Below, one piece after another: positions 22,589 through 34,500 of a stretch of 64,000 nucleotides of DNA. Under the pieces are notes generated by a model. The model was not told the DNA's origin and did not search any database. It saw nothing but the letters and a program-made list of their open reading frames with translations. Origin of the DNA: Albugo candida (Eukaryota > Oomycota > Peronosporomycetes > Albuginales); assembly GCA_040437565.1 (NCBI GenBank), contig JBDOQK010000036.1:62001-126000 (forward strand), written 5' to 3'. Position 1 is the stretch's first letter; every line of letters starts with the position of its first letter. The translations under genes were made by a program, and so were the position numbers.

Positions 22589-25500
22589 GTGTTGCAAGAA
22601 GTGGATATTCTACTCTCATTTGGGCCCACATTGCGAGCGGGTTTTCTTTCAATGAGAGATAGTTTTCTTCCTTGTAGTATGAGATTTCTACTTCCAGGAG
22701 ATTGTTGGACTTGGCGACTTCAATCGAGGAAGGATGTTGGCCATTGGTGTTTTTGGAGGCACCAGTTCCGAGCGTCCCGTCTTCGTGAGTAGTAAGAGTT
22801 GCCTGTAATGCATCATCCCACATGCCATCCATCAAGGACTTCAGCGAGTCTGGATCTCGGTCTTCCATTCCTGACGCACTTGGAATCCCTCTATTTAATT
22901 TTGCCTTCTTTTGATGTGAGTCTTGGTCTTGTGAGATGTCCTCACCTTCACTGCAATGAGTGTCGGTGATTGTCATAAGCATATCCCCTTCACTCGTCTT
23001 TGCTTTGAGAGCGAGCACAAGATCTGTCGCTTGAGTCTTAACCAAGTCCCAAAATTCATGAGCTGGAATTGGTCCTTTCACAATGAACGGTCGAGTACGA
23101 GGATCTAAAAGGGTCGCAACCCAAAACAAATCAAAGGAATGTCGCCTCATGCTGCTCCAGTCAACGGATGGTACTTTGAAGAAAAAGCCAAACATATTGC
23201 GAAGATTTTGGTTGAGCAGGTCTTTGAACGCTGCAATTTCTGAAAGAAGATCTTTATCCGGAAATGTTCTGTGGAATGACTCATCAGCCACCCATTTGAC
23301 GCTATCGAGCTTTAGACTCTCCACCTTCTCGATAATAGTGTATATGGTCGGGATCAATAGTGAGGAAACAACAAATTTTTCTGCCTTCATTTTCATCACT
23401 GAATCATGGAACGGCTTCAATATAGAGTGCAAGTAAAAGGTGGATGACCAGTCCTTTTCTGAAAAAAACCAATCCATGACATCATTCTCAACTTCAGAAA
23501 CTTTAAAAATATTCTCGAGGGCTTTCTCCGAATTCATAATCCTTGGCGCAAGTCTAGTGAGAATGACAACTATTTGCGGTAGATTTTCCACTGTAGGTGC
23601 TACCATACTGATTTTGTGACTCAAGATGTGTTCCACCTCAGCAGAAGCTTCGTTTCTCAAGTAATTTCGAGCTTCAGCACAACATTGGATTTGCTCAAAC
23701 AAGTAGAAAAGCTTTTTTACAAGCTTTGTAAGCTTCGCTTTTGATGTACCTGCAGATCCAAGATCACAAACCTGGTCACGCTTCTGACTAGCACTGTGTT
23801 GACACTCAGCATTGAAAAAGGGCACAGGAAACAATGGGTTGCCATCAAAACTTCTTTCATTTTGTTCCTCCTCATACGTGACTCCATTCAGACTCATGAT
23901 AACGGTATTCTGGAGGGCTGAAGTTATCGTTGAGACAAGTGTCACGTGCTGGTTTTTGCACAAAATTTTGGCAACCTCAGATTGAGCTTGCACGTTTTTG
24001 AATAATAATTGCGGACATGTACCATCGCTTGCCAAATTTATGTGATCAACTGCTGTGATCATTTCAGACACGACGTGCTCAGTATCGTGACCGTTTTCAT
24101 CCATTATGTTGCCTTCTCGGATGCTATGTAACTGCGTCACACGTAAACACCGACGGAAGAGATTGAAACTTTGATCCAACCCAGTTGCAAACAATGCAAG
24201 AAAAGAGTCGTTAGAGTGACTGGGGGTGTTCGTCTCTGAATAGTTTGCAAAAGTGCATTCTGTGAGGACCAAATGAAGTATTTTGTTCAGCTGAGAATCG
24301 ATCATTGCTTGATCGTTGATCTTTCTTGAGAGTTCAGCAATATTTTCGTAGAAGTTTTGTTGTAAGGCTGTTATATATCTACTATTTCGATCATCTATCG
24401 TGCTGTATATTTCATCGGTGCAGGTGATTTGTGGTGCCATACATTCCACAAGCATGTCACGAAATGAAGAGCCACGTAAAACATTCAATGGTACCCTTTC
24501 ATGCAAACAAAATCTACCCACTGCCTCACGTATTTTTCCAAGTTGGTTTAAGTGAGCATGTGAGTGCAATGATATAGAATCTGCTGTGTTCGGTAATCGA
24601 TTCATATGAGTCAAATCCTTCAGGATAGTATTTGGATCGGCAGATACCAGAGTTGCGGCGTAATCGTGATACAAACTTCTCAGCCGTAGATCATGCTCAT
24701 GACCTTTTACCCTTCTAGTGCTACTTCCGTTGGCCAGGTCAGCGTCGACCAAACCAGAAGTGTCACCATTTGCATCATTGTCCAAATCAAAGACATGAAG
24801 GTCATTTCTACTTTCCGTTTTCCTCTTTTTTCGACTTCGTTTAGCATTTACGATCCGGTGCATTTGAATGGTTTTCTTTTCCCTTGCATGTTTCGCATAG
24901 ACTTCAGGGTGATTCTCCTTCAAATGACGCCAAAGATTGGAGGTNNNNNNNNNNNNNNNNNNNNNNNNNNNNNNNNNNNNNNNNNNNNNNNNNNNNNNNN
25001 NNNNNNNNNNNNNNNNNNNNNNNNNNNNNNNNNNNNNNNNNNNNCTCACCTTCACTGCAATGAGTGTCGGTGATTGTCATAAGCATATCCCCTTCACTCG
25101 TCTTTGCTTTGAGAGCGAGCACAAGATCTGTCGCTTGAGTCTTAACCAAGTCCCAAAATTCATGAGCTGGAATTGGTCCTTTCACAATGAACGGTCGAGT
25201 ACGAGGATCTAAAAGGGTCGCAACCCAAAACAAATCAAAGGAATGTCGCCTCATGCTGCTCCAGTCAACGGATGGTACTTTGAAGAAAAAGCCAAACATA
25301 TTGCGAAGATTTTGGTTGAGCAGGTCTTTGAACGCTGCAATTTCTGAAAGAAGATCTTTATCCGGAAATGTTCTGTGGAATGACTCATCAGCCACCCATT
25401 TGACGCTATCGAGCTTTAGACTCTCCACCTTCTCGATAATAGTGTATATGGTCGGGATCAATAGTGAGGAAACAACAAATTTTTCTGCCTTCATTTTCAT

Positions 25501-27474
25501 CACTGAATCATGGAACGGCTTCAATATAGAGTGCAAGTAAAAGGTGGATGACCAGTCCTTTTCTGAAAAAAACCAATCCATGACATCATTCTCAACTTCA
25601 GAAACTTTAAAAATATTCTCGAGGGCTTTCTCCGAATTCATAATCCTTGGCGCAAGTCTAGTGAGAATGACAACTATTTGCGGTAGATTTTCCACTGTAG
25701 GTGCTACCATACTGATTTTGTGACTCAAGATGTGTTCCACCTCAGCAGAAGCTTCGTTTCTCAAGTAATTTCGAGCTTCAGCACAACATTGGATTTGCTC
25801 AAACAAGTAGAAAAGCTTTTTTACAAGCTTTGTAAGCTTCGCTTTTGATGTACCTGCAGATCCAAGATCACAAACCTGGTCACGCTTCTGACTAGCACTG
25901 TGTTGACACTCAGCATTGAAAAAGGGCACAGGAAACAATGGGTTGCCATCAAAACTTCTTTCATTTTGTTCCTCCTCATACGTGACTCCATTCAGACTCA
26001 TGATAACGGTATTCTGGAGGGCTGAAGTTATCGTTGAGACAAGTGTCACGTGCTGGTTTTTGCACAAAATTTTGGCAACCTCAGATTGAGCTTGCACGTT
26101 TTTGAATAATAATTGCGGACATGTACCATCGCTTGCCAAATTTATGTGATCAACTGCTGTGATCATTTCAGACACGACGTGCTCAGTATCGTGACCGTTT
26201 TCATCCATTATGTTGCCTTCTCGGATGCTATGTAACTGCGTCACACGTAAACACCGACGGAAGAGATTGAAACTTTGATCCAACCCAGTTGCAAACAATG
26301 CAAGAAAAGAGTCGTTAGAGTGACTGGGGGTGTTCGTCTCTGAATAGTTTGCAAAAGTGCATTCTGTGAGGACCAAATGAAGTATTTTGTTCAGCTGAGA
26401 ATCGATCATTGCTTGATCGTTGATCTTTCTTGAGAGTTCAGCAATATTTTCGTAGAAGTTTTGTTGTAAGGCTGTTATATATCTACTATTTCGATCATCT
26501 ATCGTGCTGTATATTTCATCGGTGCAGGTGATTTGTGGTGCCATACATTCCACAAGCATGTCACGAAATGAAGAGCCACGTAAAACATTCAATGGTACCC
26601 TTTCATGCAAACAAAATCTACCCACTGCCTCACGTATTTTTCCAAGTTGGTTTAAGTGAGCATGTGAGTGCAATGATATAGAATCTGCTGTGTTCGGTAA
26701 TCGATTCATATGAGTCAAATCCTTCAGGATAGTATTTGGATCGGCAGATACCAGAGTTGCGGCGTAATCGTGATACAAACTTCTCAGCCGTAGATCATGC
26801 TCATGACCTTTTACCCTTCTAGTGCTACTTCCGTTGGCCAGGTCAGCGTCGACCAAACCAGAAGTGTCACCATTTGCATCATTGTCCAAATCAAAGACAT
26901 GAAGGTCATTTCTACTTTCCGTTTTCCTCTTTTTTCGACTTCGTTTAGCATTTACGATCCGGTGCATTTGAATGGTTTTCTTTTCCCTTGCATGTTTCGC
27001 ATAGACTTCAGGGTGATTCTCCTTCAAATGACGCCAAAGATTGGAGGTAACGCTTTTACTGAACCTAACCACTGATTTACGCAGCAGTTTACCTTGCTGC
27101 TTGCATAGCTTACAATGTGCAGTATGGGATTCCTCTCTTCGTTTTGTATGAAAATCACTGTCGATTTCGTACCACTTGTATACAGCAGAAACAGTTCCAT
27201 TACTTCCATTATTATTGCTATCTGCGGAATAATTTTCATCCTTTTCTTCGGTCATGTGTAAGGAATGCACGTCATTTGATGTCACAGCGGATAATACTGA
27301 GCGGGGAGCAAGTTGTGCACCTTCAGACAAATCGCGATCAGGCGGATACGACGAAGTGCTGTTGTCATAGAAATTTTCTGGTGGTCCGGGCGTACCTGAG
27401 GCGAAACATAGATCTTCATTTGACTCGATTGAATTTGGCGCGGTTGAAGTTGTCCGATGAGTTGAGATGTCCAT
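22293..27474 (-). CDS. BED zinc-finger, hAT-transposase-derived protein
   Basis: Ignoring the gap and its 2-kb duplicated flank, this is a single uninterrupted reading frame of about 1,025 residues (start 27474, stop 22293). Residues 98-160 carry a BED-type finger with Cys121, Cys124, His149 and His154 (CKLCKQQ … NLWRHLKENH). A basic patch follows (AKRSRKKRKTE). A hAT-like core shows VATLLDPRTRPFI (the LDPR block) and, near the end, the dimerisation region KENPLAMWAQMRVEYPLLAT with LARYVLSIPNDCTLEDILSH. The usual ERxFS signature after it is replaced, and no clear catalytic Asp/Glu set is visible in the first half. No terminal inverted repeats or target duplications were found. An intact long frame with a degenerate catalytic region suggests a host-adopted (domesticated) DNA-binding protein, but a recently mobile element cannot be excluded. 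Confidence 0.8.
22941..27048. repeat. 100-N gap with about 2,004-bp flanking direct duplicate
   Basis: Positions 22941-24944 recur at 25045-27048 (offset 2,104) around N at 24945-25044. Both copies carry the same central part of the BED/hAT-like ORF and no differences were noticed. This is the longest flank duplication in the window. Confidence 0.9.
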
Positions 27475-28444
27475 TGATTTGCGTCCAATTTATTGAATTG
27501 TATAAATTGTATAAAGAAATCGAGTGATTATCGAGGATACCGGTATTGGACGAATATGTTGCCAGTAAAGCAGATGCTATCCATATTGCCAAAACTTTGC
27601 TACGTGTATCTCGCTTCATAAAATGCCAGTTTATCGGCGTCTTCGGTACGCGATGAGTCGAGAATACTGCATGATGCTCCGCTATAAAATCCTTTCACCT
27701 CATGCCAGAAATTTGGCCATATTATCACATTTGTGACTGCTTGTAATTATTCCATCCGGAATGATATATCTCGCAATGATGACACCGTTCTGGCTACGTC
27801 ACATATAAAGCCTTATTAGAGGGATCACAAGCAGGTTACAGCGGCTATGTGCCATCTGTTCGATGGAGAATACAAAGAGATTCGAGATCGTCTCCTCAAC
27901 ATGGAAAAGTGACAAAAGTAGACGGTAGGTGAAATGAGCGGTTGTTAGCACGTCACCGTATATGGATACAGTATCGTCATAAGCAGCAATCAGAAATGGA
28001 AAATAACACCCGGCAAGGAGTAGCAAAAAAGAGGTTTTGGAGAAGAATTCAATTTGGCCTGATTATCATATCCCGCACGCATAAACCGCAGTCTCTAATG
28101 GCTTATGCGGCACGTCATAGCAAGACGGCAAACTGTCTGATCATCAATATCAGAGATGGGAATTTAGCTTTAAGCATTACGAACACGAAGACGCTAACTG
28201 ATATGTGAATTGGAACATGCATCTCTTTTTTATCTTGCAATAGCGATTATTAATTATATGGTCATTTGCTACAGAATATTGTTATGCACGCTCCTGGTTC
28301 TCTCTGTCTTTTTGAGCGTAGCGGAGCATTATAATGGTGAAGCATAGTACAGATGCATACGAGACTACTCTTTTGTTAATAGTTTATATAGCCATAATAT
28401 ATCTGTCTTTACAGAATTATATTCAGTGTACTCAAACATTATTT
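27475..28444. other. 970-bp intergenic region, no confident gene
   Basis: This region is divergent between the BED/hAT-like gene (minus) and the TBP-like gene (plus). A stretch at about 27,810-27,920 on the plus strand reads GYSGYVPSVRWRIQRDSR and ends in a possible donor, but no complete gene could be assembled. It should hold two promoters; no specific element was identified. Confidence 0.3.
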
Positions 28445-29404
28445 ATGGACGCTAACGACAGTCAGGAATATAAGAATTCATGGACAATCGATCGACTCGC
28501 AAAAGAGCATGGCGTCGACTTTCGTCTCGTGTACTACCTATCTATCCGCTTTCGGATAAATAGCCACGTCATATATATACCATTTATCATTTGAATACGT
28601 AGAAATTTGCTAGGAAGCGGAAGTATACGCGGAACACTCGATGTTAAGAATTTGGCGCTGATGATTCGAAATGCCGATTATGCAGTCCGGGTACGCTCAA
28701 CATGTAGATTTAGACATATACAGTGGAGAAATTCCGACTTCATCTGAGTAGGGAGGTTTCAACGGAATGGTCCTGCGCTTTCGGACACCTCGAGCTTCTG
28801 TTATTGCTTATCGTAGCGGAAAAGTGAGAACTCACTTGCGTGAATGTTAATCCTGATGTTAATTTGTCTAGTTCATTGTCATTGGTGCGAAATCTCCTAC
28901 AGTTTCCGATCTTGTGATCCAAAAGTTTCAAGATATCTTGCAAAAGACCGGCGCTCCTCATGAACTTGTTTCTTTTAAAATTCACAACTTTTGCGCGGCG
29001 AGCGATGTCAAGTTTCGCATACGACTTGAAGGTTTGGCATGCGAGCATGCTCAGTTCTGCACGGTAAACGCGATTGCTTCGTTTTTGAACAAGATTGCTC
29101 ACAAGATGGTATGTTCAGTATGAACCGGAGCTCTTTCCAGGTCTCATCTACCGGATGTTAGTACCCAAATGTACACTTTTAGTTTTTATTAGTGGCAAGA
29201 TCGTAATCACAGGTTTTCAGGTGTGATATATGTACACTCTCGCAAAAGCAACTGAGCATTCTTCTATCACTGCTTTAGAAAATCGAAGATGGTGAACAAG
29301 CTCTTTGCAAAATCTTTCCTGTTCTATGCACATTCCGAATACAACGTGAAGAATGTAACAGCTCCAGTGATTGCGACGACGAGGACTCTGAGGAGGCTAT
29401 CTGA
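28445..29404 (+). CDS. divergent TATA-binding protein (TBP or TBP-related factor)
   Basis: Six exons: 28445-28530, 28603-28690, 28752-28823, 28872-29063, 29119-29220 and 29279-29404, with GT-AG introns of 72, 61, 48, 55 and 58 bp. All phases agree and give 221 residues. The first TBP repeat reads [20 protein letters not shown] / [20 protein letters not shown] / [13 protein letters not shown]. The second reads [20 protein letters not shown] / [10 protein letters not shown], then [14 protein letters not shown] and [16 protein letters not shown] is the saddle-shaped factor that bends promoter DNA for all three RNA polymerases. Of the four DNA-intercalating Phe positions, three are Phe; the one after the first-repeat LI is Tyr (VIAY). 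The C-terminal helix is divergent and followed by an acidic Ser/Asp/Glu tail. It could be the main TBP or a second, specialised TBP-related factor. Confidence 0.92.
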
Positions 29405-29508
29405 CGACAATGAGAAGCGTTAGATCCCGATCTTTGCCCTTTAATATATATTATATTATTTTGATCTGAATCCATTTTACTTTTCTGGGTTTAAGCGATC
29501 GTTCAGGA

Positions 29509-30282
29509 ATGGCTTATCACAAAGATTCGCGATCTTGGAGGGACACCCTCGGCGAATATTCTATGCCAGAAAAATCAATGAATTTAGCCTCAGATACGAC
29601 ATCACCACTTGTCTTTAGGGCTGCGGACAAATCGCAACACTCACATTTGTTAAAAGCAGCTTCCAATGTGTTTTTTGCGCTTTCCGACGCATTCACGAAG
29701 TGTTTCAGCAGAGTAACACAATCTCAATTTAAGAAGGATCATCATAAAGCGTTGCTTGCATCCAATAGTATTGAAGATAGCTTCAATTTCTCAGATGAGC
29801 TTGCGATGGAATTGAGACGACGTGTTTTGGTGCCAACAAGCCACTCATATCGTGATCGTTCTAATGATTCGGACAAGCGATATCACAAGCCTTGGATTGG
29901 AAACGATGGAATCGAGCCGGAACCGGATTGCGGACCGAGGGATATACTCAAGCCGCAACATGGCAGTAGCAAGCATATTTTACGCGCGTGTACTGCCCGG
30001 AAGGTTTCGATTGGCCCAAGTGAGGAAGAGCCTATTTCCGAAAATAACGAGGTTCAGCAATGGCTGCTCAAGGTTGATCCAGTAAGGGCACAGGAATACA
30101 TAAAGTATGTAGCAAAGTTCCAGGCCCATGGCTTAATTACACTCAACGATCTGGCCAAAATTACGAGCGAGAATATCGAGGATGCATTGAGTGAGATTGG
30201 AATATACAGATTCATGCACCGGGCTCGACTGCGTCAAGCGATTCTTCGTATCAATGACGATAAAGTGATTGGTGAGGTCTGA
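29509..30282 (+). CDS. SAM-domain protein
   Basis: This is a 257-residue single-exon ORF from the ATG at 29509. The first ~180 residues are polar and probably disordered (DTTSPLVFRAADKSQHSHLL, RHKPW-like basic pieces). Residues about 182-250 form a sterile alpha motif: VQQWLLKVDPVRAQEYIKYV, then FQAHGLITLNDLAKITSENI, ending in RFMHRARLRQAILRI. SAM domains mediate homo- or hetero-oligomerisation or RNA binding. It follows the TBP-like gene by about 100 bp on the same strand. The partner and pathway are unknown. The frame is intact. Confidence 0.75.
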   Translation: MAYHKDSRSWRDTLGEYSMPEKSMNLASDTTSPLVFRAADKSQHSHLLKAASNVFFALSDAFTKCFSRVTQSQFKKDHHKALLASNSIEDSFNFSDELAMELRRRVLVPTSHSYRDRSNDSDKRYHKPWIGNDGIEPEPDCGPRDILKPQHGSSKHILRACTARKVSIGPSEEEPISENNEVQQWLLKVDPVRAQEYIKYVAKFQAHGLITLNDLAKITSENIEDALSEIGIYRFMHRARLRQAILRINDDKVIGEV

Positions 30283-31559
30283 TAGTTCATTAGAAGCTGA
30301 GGATAGTTTTATAAAGCGCCTCATTTGCTTCCATCTCATCTCTTGGCTGTATTTGCCTCTTTCTGGATTAGGTCATCTGAATAGACTGCTGGCTAAATAC
30401 GATGTGGTTGGGCGTAACCAAGTGCTGGATAGTGCGGCAATCTCTTAATGCTTGGATGGTAAGTTGGTGTTGAGAGCTCGAAGTTCCGGCATAATATCAT
30501 TACTCATTCTGCTGGTAGCACTAGCACATAAGACCGCGCTTCTTTACTCTTTGCAATATAAATATGGTAGGCCGCTCTTAGTCGATTGACCAGTAGCAGA
30601 TACCTGTAGAGTCTCGCACTTTCATCAAACTCCACGCAAGGGTACCGCAAGACTAGATAATCACATCTCAATCGAGCAGCTTACAACGGAATCCCCTTCT
30701 AGCTTGCTGACAATGATGTAGTGATGTGCAAACATTGTGCAGTTATCAAACATTTTCTTTATACGTGTTATGCGAGGCATTCCCCAATAAAGGTCTGGCA
30801 ATGTTTGGTTAGCTTCATATATCATCCGAGTGTATATGTTGCTATTGATTGTACTGCTAGACATACCGGTCACAAATGCAAATAGTGGACAATATTTCCA
30901 CCATAAAGGGATCTCGTGGCAGCTAACAGCAAGGCTAGATCATCGAGGGCAACGCTCTCTTACAACCTTCATGGTCACTTTGGATACCTCACCATGCTTC
31001 TCGTTCAGGATTGTACTAGTGCAACCTAATCTAAGCGATGCAGGACCGTCGAAGTCATTCTTTTTAATCTTCAGAGAGAAGTCATCAAACGGTCCATCAT
31101 TACCGAGATACCTAACACGCGCCGATATTGTCATCTTTAGGGTAAATGCAAGGATTGCAGGTAAGGGAACGAGGCTTTTGAAACCTACTTCGACAAGAAA
31201 TCAAAAGAAGATCGGCAACTTGAGAGAGCAAAGTGAAGAAAGAAAATGAAGCAAATGGCTTGAATGCCCGGTTGTGGAAGATGACCAGCAGAACACTGCA
31301 AGATTGAAGCAAAATATTCTTTAATCCGGTGCAAGTTAATTTATCTCTCAGTTTCAACGCTACGATTCACAGGAAGCTTCTGTACTTGTAGATTCTTGTC
31401 AGCGTTGACTAACTTGAGCAAATCGGCTTCGTTCTCCATATAGTAGCCATTCACTAATTTGTACGGGACACAAAGGTTTGAGATTCCATTCCTTTCCCTC
31501 TCATATTGGACTTCAACTTCGATATAGTGTAGAACGCCATATCGCTTCAGCTGAAGAAT
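30283..31559. other. 1.3-kb stretch without a confident gene
   Basis: On the minus strand two open pieces (31134-30940 and 30873-30661) lie in the same frame and are separated by a single TGA and a short stretch without one. The first reads FDDFSLKIKKNDFDGPASLR and is protein-like; neither matches a family I recognise. It may be a decayed gene or chance. No repeat was identified. Confidence 0.3.
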
Positions 31560-34500
31560 TGTTTGTTAAGTACCTTGTCAGCAAGATTGGAACAACTTCA
31601 ATAATGATCGCAGCGGGATCCAGCTGTTTTCTACGCTATCCAGCCCGACCCATTCGACCAGAATCTCCCATGTCTGTGCATCGCGATTTATGTGGTAGCC
31701 GAAGGGTTCTTTCACCAGATGGCCGCCATTCACAAATACGATATAATCCTTGAGATCCTGAGTAAGCACCAAATCGCTTTCTCGATAAAGCATGGACGCG
31801 ATGCATGAGGCGTGTGAACATCGAAAAATTCAACTCATTCCTGAATTCCATACACCCAATCATAATGTCGGCACTAACCCGTATGGTCCCTTCCAAAGCA
31901 AGACCACTTTTTTATATGCGTATTTTGTGAATTGGCCGGATGAGACAAAATCCTCAATATCAAAATTGATACAACTGACACCCTTTTTTGTTCCTTGACG
32001 GTGTCTTTGCTGCCTCAATTTTTTGCTGCGCGGCGTCGAATGAGGCATGATGCACATGTCTCAGTGTTGTCTTGTATTCAATCCCGGGTGCGTTTATAGG
32101 CGCTAAATGTATGCCAACCGTCGGCTGATACAGCACCCTAATAGAATCTTCTGCTGGCGGTGCTGTAAACCCCCTAGCCATTGCGTACGCATTCAGCCAA
32201 GCCGATGTTAACTGATTTACCGATAATTGATATAGCAGAACTTTCTTTTGAGTTTTCCGCAATATATAGCTACCTCTTACTCACATCGCATCGTTTTTAG
32301 AAACTGACGGTTGAGTACTCTTAACCACCCATAAAAGTTTTGTGCGTAGAATCGTGACCTCATTCTTGCGATCTCTTGTCGGATACCCAAACCGATACCG
32401 AGTGCTACTTCTTGAGCCAATTTAGTACTGCTGGCACGGTAGCACTCGTATTCGCGATCACATCAGAACAAAATCGAAATGTAAGAGTTCGGTCGGTTTG
32501 GTGGCTCTCAAAGTTTCTTCAGATCAGCGAGGCCATCTTAGTTCTCGCGATAAAGATAGCACACGCAGCGCTGCACGAATACATTCACACCGAGATCCAT
32601 CGAGCCCCATGCTACATGTTTTGACAATATTTGAGATGTCGTCGCTACACCCCGATGACCTACAGATCCCGTATGGGTCACGATACGAAGCCGTTCCTGG
32701 ATATTAACGCCACTATCCCGAGTCCAGATACAAGTGTCCGCATCTACGAGTACACCGCACTTCTTGTCTACCGTAAATGGGAATTTGTGATGGGTGCTTC
32801 TTTATCAACGGGATAGCATATCCCCCGAGAGATTCCATCCTCGGGTACATACTCAATCACATAACGAAAGGTTTGCATGACCATGTCACTCGTTCAAGCT
32901 TGTCAGCGTTATATCTCGAAATGGCGTTGTCCGCGCAGTTCGGATCGAACATGAAATCTAAATTTTGGTCATCAGTGAAAAGATGGAAACCTTTCGCTCG
33001 CCGTAAAATCAAATTTTAATCTTTTACACGTCTCCACAATGACCGAAAAGCTTCTTTCTCCAATGTTAACCAACGTGTTGAAGCTCTTTTGAGAGATCCA
33101 CCTATAAATACGAGTACCTGCTCGCTCTCCAATTATTCAGCCCCACTTAAGTGAGAATAGCTCCCCATTGATCTCCAGAAGCGTACGTATGAGGACATAC
33201 CTCTCAATCATGTTTCGCTTTCTGTTCTCTCTGCTTTCCGCCGCTTTCATGGCATGGCTCTTTCCAGCAAATACGAAGGGTTTGCAACAGCTCCGAAAAG
33301 TTCGGTATAGTGTTTCACATCAAGTTCAACGCTCACAAGAATTGCTGAAAATCCGCAGCAGTGAGCGGCCGTCCCATTTCGCATAATCCGTAATTCCGGT
33401 CGGCGGAATGACTCACATTTTCTCCCGAGATCTTCTCCGCATCCCAGAGTTTCGAAAAAGAGAAAAAGCGCCGTTTCGGATGAAGCTTCACACCGAATTA
33501 TTAACCATTTGAGAAGGTTTCCAGAACATTGACTCCTTCGTTTCTGTTGCAGCATAAAAAAAATTCATACAACCATAGAACAGGTTTCAACACTTTAGCA
33601 GATAGCTGTTGTGCAACAGCTACATCATCCGTTGAACCCATAGTAACTCGAGGTCCCGTATAAAGCCCTATTTGTGCTAACACCGTACAAATGTCACGAC
33701 TGCTTTCATGCAGAGTTAGTTGCCAGTAGAAACGAAAATAATCCAGCAAAAAATTTAGCAGCTTGATCCATCACGACTCGCGAGAACCACTTCCAAATGT
33801 GGCATTGATAAAGGTATTGGAATTTTCAAAGCGTTCAGTGCACGCAGATTCACCGTCACTCATCGTGAGGTGGGATTCCGATACACCAAACTGTGTTTTT
33901 TTAGACTGGATAAATGTCCCTTGAATACTATCTGTTTAACGGCGAATAATGTCTGGATCTCGGATTCACCGGTTCACTTCCTTCCTTTTTCTGCACTTTG
34001 AGGGGAGAGCTATGACCGGGGGGTCGCTGCAAAATAAACTCTAAAATTCTGATATCGGCAAAGCCATGACGTCAGTCGCAAAAGGGATTCTTTTTTTCGT
34101 TACTTTTTCTCTCTCTTCTACGACTTTCGACTGGAGAACTTGGACTACAACGTCTCATTGGGCCTCAGACTTTGCCCACTCACGCGACATAAAATATGTT
34201 TCTGTCTCATCGAGGACGCTGTTGTCGTTAGCATTAACTCCTCGTCGCATAATTCCAGCAAATGACTCGTAGGGGTGCTGTATATAATACTGTCTTGTGA
34301 AGCGTCCTATATTTATTTATTTTCTTTTTGTCTCGCTGCTATCGAATAGCGTCGCGGAGTATCCCATTAGCTCCATCATGCTCCAGTCAATCAATAGACT
34401 TAGTAACGTGTCTTTTTCGTTTTCCATCACCTAAAATCTACCCAATGTAACTTTCATCCATATTGGCGTATCTCCGATTGTTCTTCACTTCATCCGCGTA

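Noticed and set aside
25045-27474. A second, tandem BED/hAT-like gene
   Set aside because: The two long frames share an apparently identical 2,004-bp segment on both sides of a 100-N gap; one gene split by an unmerged contig overlap explains both.
28740-29102. Minus-strand 120-codon ORF
   Set aside because: Antisense to the well-supported TBP-like exons.
33168-33386. Plus-strand ORF with a signal-peptide-like N-terminus
   Set aside because: It lies antisense to the Gypsy fossil between recognisable element parts, has no supporting motif after the hydrophobic stretch, and is probably a shadow frame.
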